The notes: generated from the letters alone by a model not told the origin. 64,000 bases of DNA from Latilactobacillus graminis DSM 20719 (GCF_001436415.1 NZ_AYZB01000035.1:193909-257908), one strand, 5' to 3'. Positions 51,569 through 62,719 are shown, counted from the first letter of the stretch. Numbers and translations: made by a program.

Positions 51569-51589
51569 ATGAACACGCTCCTTTTAAGA

Positions 51590-52642
51590 TTAATCATCAT
51601 CTAAATTTGCATAATAATCAATTAATTTCTTTGCCAATTCTTCACGAAATAAATCAAGTAAACCAATCATCCGTGAATAAGGCATGCTAGTGGGGCCTAG
51701 TAATGCAATCACACCTTGACCATGCTCACCAACATCATAATTCACAGTCATCAGACTGTAATGTTTCAACAAATCATTCGCCATCTCAGCCCCTAGGCGA
51801 ACCTGGACTTTGCTATTGGCACCTTCAGGGGATAAATTTAGTAACTTAGCTAAATCATCTGACTGATTAATCATGTTATACAATGACTTGAGTTGAGTCA
51901 CATCATCGAACTCTGAAAAATTCAATAAGTTCATCTGGCCACCAACATATAGACGCTCTTGGCTTGCCTTTTTCAAAACATCGTCGAAGATATCCAAAAA
52001 ACCAGTTGGCGAAGCCATATAATGTGCTAATAATACAGGAACATCCGTCTTTAATTTTTGACTCACCACTGTTAGTGGTAAACCGACTAATTGATCATTA
52101 ATGAGCCGGATTGCTTTTTCAAGTTCATCACCCGAAATTGCTTGGGGAATGGTAAATACTTGATTATCAACTGTCCCAGCACTTGTAACAATAATCGCCA
52201 TCACTTGGTGATTCCCCAATGGAACTAAGCGAAACCCAGTTAATCGCACTTCCGCAACTCCCGGACCTAACGTAATTGCCGTATAACTGGTAAGGTTCGA
52301 TAAAATATTCGCTGATTGTGAGACGATCTCATCAATCTTATGGTAGTGTTGTCCAAATGACTGTTGAACAGTTGCGACATCAACCGGATTGAGAGTTGCT
52401 GGTTGCATGAGATGATCCAGATAGTAACGATAACCTTGCATCGATGGTACTCGTCCAGATGACGAGTGCGTCTTTTCAATTAAACCGACACTTTCTAGAT
52501 CAGCCATATCATTACGAATTGTCGCAGAACTAACGTGAACCGGTAATTCTGCCATTAACTTCTTAGAACCCACTGGCTGACCACTTTCTGTAAAAAGACG
52601 AATAATGGCTTTCAAAATCATCAACTGTCTTTCGGTCAGCAT
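51590..52642 (-). CDS. hrcA: Heat-inducible repressor HrcA
   Basis: A 350-residue repressor. The winged helix is at the N-terminus ([20 protein letters not shown], then [31 protein letters not shown]). It binds CIRCE and is kept active by GroEL in the family. ATG 52642 follows GAGGTGAT; the longer upstream frame crosses CIRCE and the promoter and is rejected. HrcA controls its own operon here. Confidence 0.96.
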   Translation of the reverse strand: MLTERQLMILKAIIRLFTESGQPVGSKKLMAELPVHVSSATIRNDMADLESVGLIEKTHSSSGRVPSMQGYRYYLDHLMQPATLNPVDVATVQQSFGQHYHKIDEIVSQSANILSNLTSYTAITLGPGVAEVRLTGFRLVPLGNHQVMAIIVTSAGTVDNQVFTIPQAISGDELEKAIRLINDQLVGLPLTVVSQKLKTDVPVLLAHYMASPTGFLDIFDDVLKKASQERLYVGGQMNLLNFSEFDDVTQLKSLYNMINQSDDLAKLLNLSPEGANSKVQVRLGAEMANDLLKHYSLMTVNYDVGEHGQGVIALLGPTSMPYSRMIGLLDLFREELAKKLIDYYANLDDD

Positions 52643-52656
52643 GTCATCACCTCTTT

Positions 52657-52683
52657 TTAGCACTTGATTATAACGAGTGCTAA
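52657..52683 (-). promoter_or_regulatory. CIRCE operator
   Basis: Inverted repeat TTAGCACTT-N9-GAGTGCTAA. It differs from the consensus TTAGCACTC-N9-GAGTGCTAA in one base of one arm. It lies between promoter and hrcA start. Confidence 0.95.
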
Positions 52684-52694
52684 TTACAAGTATT

Positions 52695-52723
52695 AATATA
52701 GCAAGAACGTCAAATAAAGTCAA
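52695..52723 (-). promoter_or_regulatory. Promoter of the hrcA-grpE-dnaK operon
   Basis: Minus-strand TTGACT (52718-52723), 17-base spacer, TATATT (52695-52700); a vegetative-type promoter with CIRCE immediately downstream. Confidence 0.8.
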
Positions 52724-52797
52724 GAAACACACCATTTTTTTTACGAATTCACTAAAAATCAGACTTCAGACTGAGTCGCCTTCCAGCCTTAAGCACA

Positions 52798-52834
52798 AAA
52801 AACTAGCCGCTCTTATTCTAGCGACTAGCTTAAA
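52798..52834 (-). terminator. Terminator of hemW
   Basis: Minus-strand stem AGCTAGTCGCT / AGCGGCTAGTT (one mismatch) followed by TTTTTTG. Confidence 0.8.
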
Positions 52835-52850
52835 TTAGTTATTGGCCGAT

Positions 52851-53990
52851 TTAATAACTATCCAATAAGAAGGCTTGAAAGACTTCGTTACCTAAGAACT
52901 TACCGGTTTCAGTGAGTCGCAGCCAATCGCCATCTTGCTTGAGATATCCCTTAGCAATTTGATCAGCCACAGTTTCCCCATACACAGTTTGCAATGGATA
53001 ATTAAATTTATCCTGGAAGTGATCAATCGACACCCCCTGCATTGTCCGTAAACCAAGAAAGAGTTCTTCTTCCATCTGTTCCGTCAATGGTAAGACATGC
53101 CGCTCAATCACTGGCACCTTATTAGCCTTGAGTGGCTCTATATATTGTTGAATGGGGCCGAAGTTATGATAACGATCTTTACCTAAGTAGCCATAAGCAC
53201 CTGCCCCAAAGCCGAAGTATTTTTCATTTCGCCAATAGGTTAAATTGTGTGCCGATTGAAAACCCGGCTTTGCAAAATTACTAATCTCATATTGCTCTAA
53301 GCCAGCATTTTGAAAACTATCAATCGCAGCTTGATACATGTGAGCCTCGACATCTTGTGATGGTAAGTGTAATTTACCTTGGCGCATCAGGTTGTAAAAA
53401 ATTGTTTTACGTTCCAAAATCAGTGAATAAGTTGAATAATGTGGTAAATCAAGTGCAATTGCTTTATGCAGACTATCCATAAAATCTGCTTCACTTTGTT
53501 GCGGTAACCGAAAAATTAAGTCGATACTAATATTTTCAAAACCAACTCGATGTGCATTATCAATCGCCTGATAAACGTCCGCACTTCGATGAATTCGACC
53601 GATTTTCTTCAAAATTTGATCGTTAAATGACTGAACACCAATACTTAAACGATTAACGCCATTGTCCTTTAAAACCTGTAATTTCGCAGTGTCTTGCAAA
53701 TCATTGGGATTAGCTTCAAACGTAAATTCACCACCATCATACGGTAAGTATTGATGTATGCCATTAATGAGGCGCTGCAACTGTGCTGGGGTTAACGTTG
53801 TGGGAGTCCCGCCACCGACATAAATCGTATCAATTTTTTCATCTGGATATTCAGCCATCACTAGTTGAAATTCATGGATCAACATTTCGACATAATCATC
53901 GACAGGTTGGCCTTCAATGAAAACTTTATTGAAATCACAGTAGTAACAAATGTGCTCACAAAAAGGAATATGGATGTATGCGCCCGCCAT
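52851..53990 (-). CDS. hemW: Radical SAM protein HemW
   Basis: A 379-residue radical SAM enzyme with the cluster motif CEHICYYCDF (Cys11, 15, 18), GGGTPTTL for SAM binding and the HemN C-terminal domain. In relatives lacking haem synthesis this protein is a haem chaperone rather than coproporphyrinogen oxidase; it has the extra Cys (C18 plus F) pattern of HemW. It overlaps the ribF stop by one base (TAATG), so translation is coupled. Confidence 0.9.
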   Translation of the reverse strand: MAGAYIHIPFCEHICYYCDFNKVFIEGQPVDDYVEMLIHEFQLVMAEYPDEKIDTIYVGGGTPTTLTPAQLQRLINGIHQYLPYDGGEFTFEANPNDLQDTAKLQVLKDNGVNRLSIGVQSFNDQILKKIGRIHRSADVYQAIDNAHRVGFENISIDLIFRLPQQSEADFMDSLHKAIALDLPHYSTYSLILERKTIFYNLMRQGKLHLPSQDVEAHMYQAAIDSFQNAGLEQYEISNFAKPGFQSAHNLTYWRNEKYFGFGAGAYGYLGKDRYHNFGPIQQYIEPLKANKVPVIERHVLPLTEQMEEELFLGLRTMQGVSIDHFQDKFNYPLQTVYGETVADQIAKGYLKQDGDWLRLTETGKFLGNEVFQAFLLDSY

Positions 53991-54943
53991 TATTGTTGCC
54001 CCGCTAACTGTGCAAAGTAAGCCCGCGTGTTGGCTTCATCTTGGTGGAGTTGGGCAACTAACTCTTTTGCAGAATTAAACTTCACTTCACCACGTAAATA
54101 TTGATGCCAATCCACTTTAACGGATTCACCATAAATATCAGCATTAAAATCCAATAAATTAATCTCGACGGTCACCGGGTTATTGCGATGGAACGTAACA
54201 TTGCGTCCAATTGAGGCCATCCCTAGATACCATTGGCCCTGCACAAATAAGCGAACCGCATAAATCCCGATACCCGGCAATCGTTCTGGTTGTTGTGACT
54301 CGATATTAGCAGTTGGAAACCCTAACTCTCGACCGCGTGCTTCACCATGCACCACTTCACCTGTCGTTTGGTACACATAGCCTAATAATTCGTTGGCTTC
54401 AGTGATTCGCCCAGCATCTAAATAATCGCGGATCAATGTCGAGCCGATTTTAGCACCATGGTAGTCATGTTCTGCGACCGTTACGATGTTAAAACGTCCC
54501 TGAGCATAATCTGTCAAAGTTGTCATATTCGCAACCGATTTTTTTCCATAAGTATAATCAAATCCTGCTACGACAGTCTCTGCATGCAAAGCGACTAAGT
54601 ATTGATCAACAAATGTCTGTGGATCTAATTTTGCAAATGCCTCATTAAAGTGCACGATATACAACAAATCAACCCCTAGATCTGCCATCAATGTCTGTTT
54701 TCGGTCAATCGTCGATAAATAACGAAAAGTCGCTCGATCAGCATTACGATAAACAATCGCCGGGTGGATATCAAATGTCATCACAGCTAATGGCAGCTTT
54801 TTTTGCACTGCAATTTGTTTTGCTTGATGGATCACTGCTTGATGTCCACGGTGCACCCCATCAAAAAAGCCAAGTGCTAAAACCACTTGATCAGTGGGGA
54901 CTTGGTCTTGAGAATAAGGATGGTTTAATTCAATAACTCGCAT
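53990..54943 (-). CDS. ribF: Bifunctional riboflavin kinase / FAD synthetase
   Basis: A 317-residue enzyme. The N-terminal nucleotidyltransferase domain has LGFFDGVHRGHQAVI and GFDYTYGKKS; the C-terminal kinase domain has GEARGRELGFPTANI. It makes FMN and FAD from riboflavin. ATG 54943 is chosen, since the GTG three codons upstream overlaps the AGGTG motif. It lies between truB and hemW. Confidence 0.94.
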   Translation of the reverse strand: MRVIELNHPYSQDQVPTDQVVLALGFFDGVHRGHQAVIHQAKQIAVQKKLPLAVMTFDIHPAIVYRNADRATFRYLSTIDRKQTLMADLGVDLLYIVHFNEAFAKLDPQTFVDQYLVALHAETVVAGFDYTYGKKSVANMTTLTDYAQGRFNIVTVAEHDYHGAKIGSTLIRDYLDAGRITEANELLGYVYQTTGEVVHGEARGRELGFPTANIESQQPERLPGIGIYAVRLFVQGQWYLGMASIGRNVTFHRNNPVTVEINLLDFNADIYGESVKVDWHQYLRGEVKFNSAKELVAQLHQDEANTRAYFAQLAGQQ

Positions 54944-54961
54944 AATTTTCACCTAGTTTTT

Positions 54962-55879
54962 TTAATGAGTCCCTTGATTTTGTAAATACATTTTATACGG
55001 CCGATAGAAATGTCGCGCCGCATTTTCGACTTGATACAATGCTTTGATGTGCCCTTGATAGGTCAACGCTACAATTTCATCAGTTTGTTCTGGTAAGGTT
55101 AAGAAGACACCGTTCAAAACTTTTGCCCATTGCTCGTCATCTAAAGCAACTTTCTGGTAAGCTTCAAACACATGATCAATTGGCAATAATACATCTGCGA
55201 GTTCACCGGCTGCCGCTTTTTGTGCCAATTGTTCTAGCGTAATGCAATTGCCAATTTGAATGCCACCACTTTTTAGACGTGTTAAATCAGACATTACCGC
55301 TGGTAAGCCAAGTTTACGGCCAAAATCAACGGCTAGTGTTCGAATATATGTGCCTTTCGAACAGCCTACAATAAAGCGAAATGTTTGCCGACCGGTTTCG
55401 GCGTCAAATTGTGGTTCACCATCTAGATCAAATTGTGTAATCGTAATTGAGCGTTGTGGTCGTTCAACCGGATCCCCAGCGCGCGCATAGTCGTACAAGC
55501 GCCGACCATTAACTTTCACTGCCGAAAACATTGGTGGAATCTGAATCGAATCGCCAAGGAAACTAGCAAGGGTCGCTTTGATTTTCTCAGTAGAAAAAGG
55601 TTCTTTCAACTGTATCGCATCAACAATTTCACCATCTAAGTCTTCAGTGGTGGTCGATAGTCCCAGTGTGATTTCACCCGTGTAGATTTTCCCAGATTGT
55701 ACTAGCTGATCAACCACTTTGGTTGCCTGCCCAATACAAATTGGTAAAACGCCATCAACATTGGGGTCCAATGTTCCAGAATGACCGACTTTCTTCATGT
55801 GTAAAATGCGGCGTACTTTGAAAACACAATCGCTACTGGTCATGCCGCGTTCTTTATATAAGGGTACAATGCCGTCCAT
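54962..55879 (-). CDS. truB: tRNA pseudouridine-55 synthase
   Basis: A 305-residue enzyme making pseudouridine 55 in the T loop of tRNA. The catalytic Asp38 is in GHSGTLDPNVDGVL, and the RNA-binding block CSKGTYIRTLAVDFG follows; a PUA-like tail ends the protein. A strong ribosome binding site (AGGAG) precedes ATG 55879. It starts a new unit after the rbfA terminator. Confidence 0.96.
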   Translation of the reverse strand: MDGIVPLYKERGMTSSDCVFKVRRILHMKKVGHSGTLDPNVDGVLPICIGQATKVVDQLVQSGKIYTGEITLGLSTTTEDLDGEIVDAIQLKEPFSTEKIKATLASFLGDSIQIPPMFSAVKVNGRRLYDYARAGDPVERPQRSITITQFDLDGEPQFDAETGRQTFRFIVGCSKGTYIRTLAVDFGRKLGLPAVMSDLTRLKSGGIQIGNCITLEQLAQKAAAGELADVLLPIDHVFEAYQKVALDDEQWAKVLNGVFLTLPEQTDEIVALTYQGHIKALYQVENAARHFYRPYKMYLQNQGTH

Positions 55880-56050
55880 AAATAATCTCCTTTAGTCATT
55901 AACCATACCATTATAGCACAGAGTACTGATTCGAACGGGTTGGCTTTGCGGATTAATTTAAAATTGAAAATTATACCATTGTTTAGCATAACTTCTAGTT
56001 GGTAATTAACCGAAAAAAAACAGTCCAAAAAGCACGTTTTGCCCAAATAA

Positions 56051-56080
56051 AAAGAACCCCGCTTTCGCGGGATTCTTTTT
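56051..56080 (-). terminator. Terminator of rbfA
   Basis: Stem AAAGAACCCCGC / GCGGGATTCTTT with TTTC loop and T-runs. Confidence 0.9.
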
Positions 56081-56091
56081 TCAGCTACAAC

Positions 56092-56448
56092 TTAACGTTG
56101 CGCTTCATCTGCGTGTAACTTACGTAAAAGCTCATCGATATGTTCACCATATCGGACTGAACCATCCTGTTCAAAAGTAATTTCTGGAATCTTATACAAC
56201 TTAATCCGTTGACCAAGTTCACTCCGAATTAAACCTTTGGCCTTATCCAGACCAGCCTGTGTCTTTTCAGCATCACTGGCTAAACCGGATAAAATACTGT
56301 AATAAACCTTTACATGCTGTAAGTCACCACTAAGATTAATATCTGTAATTGTAACCCCTTCGACACGCGGATCACGCACTCTTTTTAATAAAATATCATT
56401 TATTTCACGTTGAATTTCTTGCTCAACGCGACCAACACGATGTTTCAT
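56092..56448 (-). CDS. rbfA: Ribosome-binding factor A
   Basis: A 118-residue KH-fold protein for late 30S maturation and 16S rRNA processing. [18 protein letters not shown] at the start and [14 protein letters not shown] in the core are characteristic. It follows infB by 22 bases and ends the rimP operon. Confidence 0.95.
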   Translation of the reverse strand: MKHRVGRVEQEIQREINDILLKRVRDPRVEGVTITDINLSGDLQHVKVYYSILSGLASDAEKTQAGLDKAKGLIRSELGQRIKLYKIPEITFEQDGSVRYGEHIDELLRKLHADEAQR

Positions 56449-56470
56449 TGCTTGTCCTCCTGTAAATTAA

Positions 56471-59254
56471 TTATTTAACAGGTACTTCTTCCATCACGTA
56501 GGCTTCAATTTGATCATCAATCTTAATGTCGTTGTAATCTTCGATTGTCACACCACATTCAAAGCCAGTTTTGACTTCTTTAACGTCATCTTTGAAACGT
56601 TTCAAGCTTGAAAGTTTACCTTCATAAATCACGATACTGTCGCGAATTAAGCGGACGCCACTATCACGTTGGATAACACCAGTGTCGACGATACACCCAG
56701 CAATTGTCCCAATCTTAGAAACATTGTATATTTCACGAACAGTTAATTGACCAATTACTTTTTCTTCATAGACGGGTTCTAGCATCCCCTTCATCGCGGC
56801 TTCGATTTCTTCAATTGCCTTGTAGATAATTCGATGTAATCGGATATCGACTTGTTCAGCATCAGCTTGAATCTTAGCTTGTGGTGTTGGACGTACGTTG
56901 AATCCAATGATGATAGCGTTACTTGCTGCAGCCAAGGTAACATCACTTTCGTTAATTGCGCCGACGGCTTCATGAATAATATTCACGCGGACCCCTTCAA
57001 CCTCAATCTTCCGTAAACTACCAGCCAAGGCTTCTGATGAACCTTGCACGTCAGCTTTGATGATGACATCAACTTCTTTTAGTTCGCCTTGTTTCATTGT
57101 TTCGAATAAGTTATCTAATGTAACTGGGTTAGCACGGCTTCGTTCCTTCAATAAGGCCCGTTTAGCGCGTTCTTCCCCCGCAGCCCGTGCTGTCTTTTCA
57201 TCTTCAAAGACAACAAAACGATCAGCTGCTTGTGGAACATCATTTAAACCAGTAATTTCAACTGGTTCGGATGGGAAGACTTCTTTCACCCGACGTCCGC
57301 GATCATTAGTCATGACCCGGACCCGACCAAAGGTATTCCCAACTACAATTGGATCTCCAATCTTCAAAGTCCCTTGTTGAACTAAGAGTGAGGCAACCGG
57401 TCCTTTACCCTTATCAAGGCGGGCTTCAATAACTGTCCCAACCGCTTTTTGATCTGGATTAGCTTTCAATTCAAGCACATCAGCTTCAAGCAATACCATT
57501 TCAAGCAATTCATCGATGTTTTCGCCCGTCTTCGCGGAGATCTTAACAAAGATTGTGTCACCACCCCAGTCTTCAGGAACAAGGCCATAGCCCATTAATT
57601 GCTCCATAACATGATCGGGGTTTGCGCCAGGTTTATCAATCTTATTTACCGCAACGATGATTGGGGCTTTAGCAGCCTTTGCATGATTGATGGCTTCGAT
57701 TGTTTGTGGCATGACACCATCATCGGCAGCAACCACTAAGATGATGATATCAGTAATATCTGCCCCACGCGCCCGCATGTTACTGAAGGCCGCATGTCCC
57801 GGTGTATCCAAGAAGGTAATCAAACGATCATTTAACTTCGTTTGGTAAGCACCAATATGCTGCGTAATCCCGCCGGCTTCACCGTCAGTCACATGACTGT
57901 GCCGTAAGTTATCCAATAAGGTGGTCTTACCATGATCAACATGCCCCATGATTGTAACAACTGGTGGTCGACTAACAAGGTTAGCATCACTCTTGGCTTC
58001 TGTTTCAAAAACTGAATCAATATCAGCAATATCAACTTCTACTTTTTGTTCTGCTTCAATCCCATAATCTGTAGCTAATAATTCGATTGTATCTTTATCA
58101 AGTGACTGATTCATATTAACCATAATCCCTAACATGAATAACTTCTTGATGATTTCAGCTGGTTCACGGTGAATCTTCTTAGCGATGTCAGCCACGTTCA
58201 TACCTTCAGAGAAAACTAAAACTTCTGGTAATGGTCGTTCCTTACGTTGTGGCATTTCCTTCTTAGCTGCATTTTGTTCAGCTAATTGTTGTTTACGGGT
58301 CTTCTTACGCTTTTTATTGAAACGTTGACGATTGTTCCCATAGCTGTTATAGCCACCGCCACGTTTCTTATCTGGACCAAAGTTCTTTGGCTTACTTGCT
58401 GCTGTATTGTTTGATGCTGGTTTAGCAGCACTAACCGTATTAGCTTGCATTTTTTGTTGCATTTCTTGTGCCGAAACTGGCCGGCTTGGGTTGGAATTGT
58501 TGTTGGGACGGCTGTTTGTATTATTTACTGGACGGCCGTTATTGCTACTGTTAGCTGGCCGATTATTCGTCGTTGTTGGGCGTGCACCGGCTGGCTTATT
58601 GCCAGTTGGACGACTATTATTACCAGTTGGGCGCGGACGATTACTTTGTTGACGGCGTTTCTTTTCGTCGGCTTCACGTTGTTCGCGCTGTTGTTGAATG
58701 CGTTCTTGTGTTTTTTGCCGCCGTGCATTAGCTTGTGAGATTTGTTCTTGCAAGCTCAATGGTTGGTTTGACCCGGATGGACGCGCATTGCTGTTTGGCC
58801 GGTTCGCCGCATTGTTGTTTGGGCGACCATTATTTGGACGACTATTATTAGGACGCGCATTGTTGTTATTCGGACGACCGTTGGTATTATTACGGCTTTG
58901 CCCATTTGCTGCTTGGCCATTCCGGTTGCCTTGTGGGCGTTGATTGTTTGCATGTGGTGCTGGTTTACTGCTGGCTTCTGGGCGACGACGGATCGCCGCT
59001 TTATTAATCTTAATCTTGCCGTTGTCAGTTTTTTCACTCGACTTAGGGGCCGATGTTGTTGCGGCTGGTTTGCTCTCAACTGTAGCTGGCTTGGCTTCTT
59101 TGTGGAGACTAGCTCTTAAAACCTTTTCTTGAGCATCATCAATCGTTGCCATGTGATTTTTTAAATCATAGCCTTTTTTACCAGCAACTTCTAAAAGATC
59201 CTTGCTGGCAACATTAATTTCTTTTGCTAATTCATAGATACGTTTTTTACCCAT
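56471..59254 (-). CDS. infB: Translation initiation factor IF-2
   Basis: A 927-residue GTPase that places initiator tRNA on the 30S subunit. The N-terminus has the IF2_N fold ([19 protein letters not shown]). Residues about 60-330 are low complexity, rich in Asn, Arg, Pro and Gln. A second IF2_N follows ([20 protein letters not shown]), and the GTPase domain from about 430 has [15 protein letters not shown] and NKID. The C-terminal domains bind fMet-tRNA. The Asn-rich region causes long false frames on the opposite strand. Confidence 0.97.
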   Translation of the reverse strand: MGKKRIYELAKEINVASKDLLEVAGKKGYDLKNHMATIDDAQEKVLRASLHKEAKPATVESKPAATTSAPKSSEKTDNGKIKINKAAIRRRPEASSKPAPHANNQRPQGNRNGQAANGQSRNNTNGRPNNNNARPNNSRPNNGRPNNNAANRPNSNARPSGSNQPLSLQEQISQANARRQKTQERIQQQREQREADEKKRRQQSNRPRPTGNNSRPTGNKPAGARPTTTNNRPANSSNNGRPVNNTNSRPNNNSNPSRPVSAQEMQQKMQANTVSAAKPASNNTAASKPKNFGPDKKRGGGYNSYGNNRQRFNKKRKKTRKQQLAEQNAAKKEMPQRKERPLPEVLVFSEGMNVADIAKKIHREPAEIIKKLFMLGIMVNMNQSLDKDTIELLATDYGIEAEQKVEVDIADIDSVFETEAKSDANLVSRPPVVTIMGHVDHGKTTLLDNLRHSHVTDGEAGGITQHIGAYQTKLNDRLITFLDTPGHAAFSNMRARGADITDIIILVVAADDGVMPQTIEAINHAKAAKAPIIVAVNKIDKPGANPDHVMEQLMGYGLVPEDWGGDTIFVKISAKTGENIDELLEMVLLEADVLELKANPDQKAVGTVIEARLDKGKGPVASLLVQQGTLKIGDPIVVGNTFGRVRVMTNDRGRRVKEVFPSEPVEITGLNDVPQAADRFVVFEDEKTARAAGEERAKRALLKERSRANPVTLDNLFETMKQGELKEVDVIIKADVQGSSEALAGSLRKIEVEGVRVNIIHEAVGAINESDVTLAAASNAIIIGFNVRPTPQAKIQADAEQVDIRLHRIIYKAIEEIEAAMKGMLEPVYEEKVIGQLTVREIYNVSKIGTIAGCIVDTGVIQRDSGVRLIRDSIVIYEGKLSSLKRFKDDVKEVKTGFECGVTIEDYNDIKIDDQIEAYVMEEVPVK

Positions 59255-59271
59255 ATCTTCACGCTCCTTTA

Positions 59272-59577
59272 TTATCCCAGTAGCGTTATCATCTTTTTGG
59301 CAAACCCGGCATCAACAACCGCGATCGTAGCTCTATGTAATCCAATTGCTTGGGTTAACTGGGCTGCGGTGTACGCTTTGGTTGCCGGGATTTCGTAGAA
59401 CTGACTCTTATCAGTCAATTTCTTCTGTGTTAGTTGGCTAATGTCTTGGCCGATAAAAACCAGTTTCGCTTTTTGCTGCTGAATGGCTTTTAAGACCTGC
59501 TCTTCACCACTAACCAGTTGCCTTGCTCTCATACAAATGCCTAAGAGTTGTAATAAACGGTCTGGTTGTTCACTCAT
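59272..59577 (-). CDS. YlxQ, L7Ae-family RNA-binding protein
   Basis: A 101-residue L7Ae/L30e-fold protein ([20 protein letters not shown], then [12 protein letters not shown]). Such proteins bind kink-turns; the role of YlxQ is not known, but the gene is fixed in this operon in Firmicutes. It overlaps rnpM by four bases and precedes infB by 17. Confidence 0.9.
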   Translation of the reverse strand: MSEQPDRLLQLLGICMRARQLVSGEEQVLKAIQQQKAKLVFIGQDISQLTQKKLTDKSQFYEIPATKAYTAAQLTQAIGLHRATIAVVDAGFAKKMITLLG

Positions 59578-59873
59578 TTTCGTACTCCAAATAATTCTTG
59601 ACGGGCTTTTTGATGATCGACATATTCAAACAGTTCTGTGTAAAAATCAGCAGAAACCTCAATGCCAAACGTTTTTTCTAAAATTTGCTTGCTCTGAGCA
59701 CGCTTGATGGCGTCAGGTTCTAGTGAAACATAGGCCCCGCGCCCCGACTTCTTACCAGTAGGATCAATACTGATTTCACCAGCAGCAGTCTTCACAATTC
59801 GCACCATTTCTTTTTTAGGCTTCATTTCTTGCGAAATAACGTCTTTTCTCATTGGTACTTTTCTTTGCTTCAT
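59574..59873 (-). CDS. rnpM: RnpM (YlxR), RNase P modulator
   Basis: A 99-residue YlxR-family protein with MRKDVISQEMKPKKEMVRIV and the conserved GRGAYVSL turn. It has been described in Bacillus as a modulator of RNase P (RnpM). ATG 59873 or the ATG just before it (59876) is the start; GAGGTG fits the former better, and the GTG further upstream overlaps it. Confidence 0.9.
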   Translation of the reverse strand: MKQRKVPMRKDVISQEMKPKKEMVRIVKTAAGEISIDPTGKKSGRGAYVSLEPDAIKRAQSKQILEKTFGIEVSADFYTELFEYVDHQKARQELFGVRK

Positions 59874-59887
59874 CATGAACACCTCAC

Positions 59888-61060
59888 TTATTCTTGTGGT
59901 TGTTCTTCAGAATCAACAGCAGAATCCGTTGCTTGGTCTTGGAAGCCTTCAACAGCCTCTGTTGTTTCTTCTTCAAAACCTTCAACGACTGCGCCATCAT
60001 CTTCTGTGTCGTCTTCATCAACGAATTCAACTTCTGATTCAGGTTTAATATCAATCTTGTAGCCGGTTAATTTCGCAGCTAACCGGGCATTTTGACCTTT
60101 CTTACCGATTGCCAGTGACAATTGATAATCAGGGACGATAACGGTACATGTATGTTCGTTATCACCATTGAATTGAACAGCAATAACTTCGGCTGGATTC
60201 AAGGCATTGGCGATGTAATCGGAAGGATCTTCTTCCCACTTCACAATGTCCATATTTTCACCGTGTAATTCATTAACAACTAATTGAACTCGTTGCCCCT
60301 TAGGTCCAACACAAGTTCCAACAGGGTCGACATTCGGATCCGTTGAACGAACAGCCATCTTCGTCCGATCGCCAGCTTCACGAGCGATTGAAACAATCTC
60401 AACTGTACCATCATAGATTTCTGGGACTTCTTGTTCAAATAGTCGTTTTACTAAGTCAGGATGGGTCCGGCTGACAAAAACTTGTGGGCCTTTGGTTGTA
60501 TTTTCAACCTTTGACACATAAACTTTAATCCGATCATGTGCTTGGTATTCCTCGTTGGGAATTTGATCTTGCTTGCTTAAAACTGCTTCGATCTTCCCTA
60601 AGTTAACATAGATAAATTTATTATCGCGACGTTCAACAATTCCTTGCATAATTTCGTTTTCATATTGGCTGTATTCATCATAAATAATACTTCTTTCAGC
60701 CTCACGAACCCGTTGCATAATGACTTGTTTCGCCGTTTGCGCAGCAATTCGTCCGAAATCTTTAGGCGTCACTTCAAACCGGATCTTATCGCCCACTTCG
60801 TATGCCTTATTAATTTCTAGAGCATCTTGGTAGCTCACTTCAAGCCGTGAATCAAATACTTCGTCAGTCACTTCTTTGACCGCATAGACATGAATATTGC
60901 CCTTCTTTTGGTCGAATTCAACTTCCACGTTTTGAGCCTGACCATAATTACGTTTATACGCCGAAACAAGTGCTGCTTCGAGGGCTTCGATGACAATCTC
61001 TTTTTTAACGCCTTTTTCTTGTTCTAGCGCATCAAGTGCACCTAACATTTCCTTGCTCAT
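59888..61060 (-). CDS. nusA: Transcription factor NusA
   Basis: A 390-residue elongation and termination factor: N-terminal polymerase-binding domain (MLGALDALEQEKGVKKEIVI), S1 domain (about 135-200), and two KH domains (VDPVGTCVGPKGQRVQLV; LSLAIGKKGQNARLAAKL). An acidic tail of about 45 residues ends the protein. It follows rimP by 18 bases. Confidence 0.96.
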   Translation of the reverse strand: MSKEMLGALDALEQEKGVKKEIVIEALEAALVSAYKRNYGQAQNVEVEFDQKKGNIHVYAVKEVTDEVFDSRLEVSYQDALEINKAYEVGDKIRFEVTPKDFGRIAAQTAKQVIMQRVREAERSIIYDEYSQYENEIMQGIVERRDNKFIYVNLGKIEAVLSKQDQIPNEEYQAHDRIKVYVSKVENTTKGPQVFVSRTHPDLVKRLFEQEVPEIYDGTVEIVSIAREAGDRTKMAVRSTDPNVDPVGTCVGPKGQRVQLVVNELHGENMDIVKWEEDPSDYIANALNPAEVIAVQFNGDNEHTCTVIVPDYQLSLAIGKKGQNARLAAKLTGYKIDIKPESEVEFVDEDDTEDDGAVVEGFEEETTEAVEGFQDQATDSAVDSEEQPQE

Positions 61061-61078
61061 GTAACTAGCCTACCTTTA

Positions 61079-61552
61079 CTAAAATTCAATTGCTAAGCGA
61101 GCTTTGGCAATTTCCTTACGATTAAACGTTATTTCTTTTTGGCGCGTTTTAATTTTAATGACTAACGTTAAGGTATCATCATCAAGGCCTTTTAATGTGC
61201 CTTGATAAATTTTCTCGCCATCAATAGCTTGGTATAGCGAGATATGAATGTATTTACCAAGCGCATTTTGAAAATCAGCGGTCTTCTTTAAAGGTCGCTC
61301 GGCGCCTGGTGATGAAACATCTAAGAAATAAGCCTGCGGAATTGGATCCGGGTCGATTGAATCCAGTTTCTCACTTAACGCATCGTTAACTAAGGCACAA
61401 TCTTCAAGGTCAATACCATTTGGTTTATCAATGAAGACCCGCAGATACCAACTGCTGCCTTCTTTAACAAATTCAATGTCCACCAATTCAAAATGGTGTT
61501 GATCAAGAATCGGCACGATCAGATCGTGAACTGTTTCCACAACGGTACTCAA
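61079..61552 (-). CDS. rimP: Ribosome maturation factor RimP
   Basis: A 157-residue protein for 30S assembly ([33 protein letters not shown]). First gene of the rimP-nusA-rnpM-ylxQ-infB-rbfA operon, with GGAGGGA before ATG 61552. Confidence 0.95.
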   Translation of the reverse strand: MSTVVETVHDLIVPILDQHHFELVDIEFVKEGSSWYLRVFIDKPNGIDLEDCALVNDALSEKLDSIDPDPIPQAYFLDVSSPGAERPLKKTADFQNALGKYIHISLYQAIDGEKIYQGTLKGLDDDTLTLVIKIKTRQKEITFNRKEIAKARLAIEF

Positions 61553-61601
61553 ATGATTCCCTCCAATTCATTATTATAATTCAGATTAGACGTGCTCCAA
61601 T

Positions 61602-61632
61602 AAAAAGAGTGAGCATTTCTGCTCACTCACTC
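61602..61632 (-). terminator. Terminator of the D-2-hydroxyacid dehydrogenase gene
   Basis: Minus-strand stem GAGTGAGCA / TGCTCACTC with GAAA loop and TTTTTATT. Confidence 0.85.
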
Positions 61633-61693
61633 TGAAGTATCTAAATACTAATAGTAATATACCATATTTTCCACATAAATACAAACAACCACT

Positions 61694-62704
61694 TTAATCG
61701 GTCGTCGTTGCAACGCGATTTTGTGTCTTACCCGTCGTCAAGATTTCATGGAAGTTTTCAAAACTAATTTCGACCATGTTCTTGAGGGCTTCATCAGTGT
61801 TCGAACCAACGTGTGGTGTCAACAAGACGCGCGGGTATAAATCAATCAATTCTTGGGTTGTCGCATCTGGGACCGGTTGGTCTTCTGGGAATTGCTTGAA
61901 GAAGATTTCACCTTCAGCTGGTAACACGTCAGCGGCAAATGCACCTAATTGGTCAGCTTTCAAAGCGTCGATAATTGCTCGGTTATCTTGCAATTGGCCA
62001 CGCGCAGTATTGACCAAAATAGCGTCGTTTTTCATCTTGGCGATAAAATCAGCATTGATGAATTGGTCATTTTCCCCTGCAAAGTACGGAATATGCAAAC
62101 TGACAATATCACTTTGCGCCAGTAATTCGTCCAAGCTAACAAAATCAAGGACTTCTTTAGCCCGTTCTGATGGATATACATCATACCCCACCACTTTGGC
62201 GCCTAAACCTTTGTATAACTTTGCTTCGGTATAACCGATTTTACCAGTCCCAATAATCCCCACGGTACAATTACGAACTTCTTTACTGAACATGACTGGG
62301 CTCACCCGAAAATCATGGTGGGCAGTCCGGTTCGTTGTGTATGTTGTATGGCGCAATAACGACATCCCTAACGTCAAGGCCAATTCAGCAATCGCGTTTG
62401 GTGAGTAAGCTGGGACGCGAGCCACTTCCATGTTGTACTTACCTGCTGCAGCCAAATCGATATGCCCGTAACCGACCGTTCGGGTAAACACGTAACGAAT
62501 GCCGTAGTCATTCAATTGCGCTAAGTTTTGGGCATCAGCGATACAATTGGCACGTAATAAGACTGCGTCATGGCCTTTAGCCGTTGCGATATTGTCGTGC
62601 GTCAGTAAGTCTTCAATTAACGTTAAATCATAATCGTAGTTGTTATATTTATTGAACGTCGCCACTTCGTTGGGACGCACGCCGTAACAAGCAATTTTAA
62701 ACAT
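61694..62704 (-). CDS. D-2-hydroxyacid dehydrogenase
   Basis: A 336-residue NAD-dependent enzyme. The Rossmann motif is GIIGTGKIG (about 150-158). The catalytic Arg is in NTARGQL and the His in LTPHVGSNT; SPNAIAELAL is the conserved helix. It reduces 2-oxo acids; the sequence is near D-lactate and D-2-hydroxyisocaproate dehydrogenases, and the exact acid is open. It follows an AEC transporter gene by 15 bases, which suggests import or export of its acid. Confidence 0.88.
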   Translation of the reverse strand: MFKIACYGVRPNEVATFNKYNNYDYDLTLIEDLLTHDNIATAKGHDAVLLRANCIADAQNLAQLNDYGIRYVFTRTVGYGHIDLAAAGKYNMEVARVPAYSPNAIAELALTLGMSLLRHTTYTTNRTAHHDFRVSPVMFSKEVRNCTVGIIGTGKIGYTEAKLYKGLGAKVVGYDVYPSERAKEVLDFVSLDELLAQSDIVSLHIPYFAGENDQFINADFIAKMKNDAILVNTARGQLQDNRAIIDALKADQLGAFAADVLPAEGEIFFKQFPEDQPVPDATTQELIDLYPRVLLTPHVGSNTDEALKNMVEISFENFHEILTTGKTQNRVATTTD

Positions 62705-62719
62705 TTAATTTCCCTCTTC

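Noticed and set aside
58480-58960. Tandem short repeats in infB as a CRISPR array
   Set aside because: The repeats are in frame, irregular in length and encode the low-complexity Asn-rich linker; no spacer structure.
58407-59132. Several long plus-strand open frames opposite infB
   Set aside because: They arise from the Asn/Arg-rich repeats of IF-2 read backwards; they have no ribosome binding sites and give Leu/Gly/Arg-rich products of low complexity.
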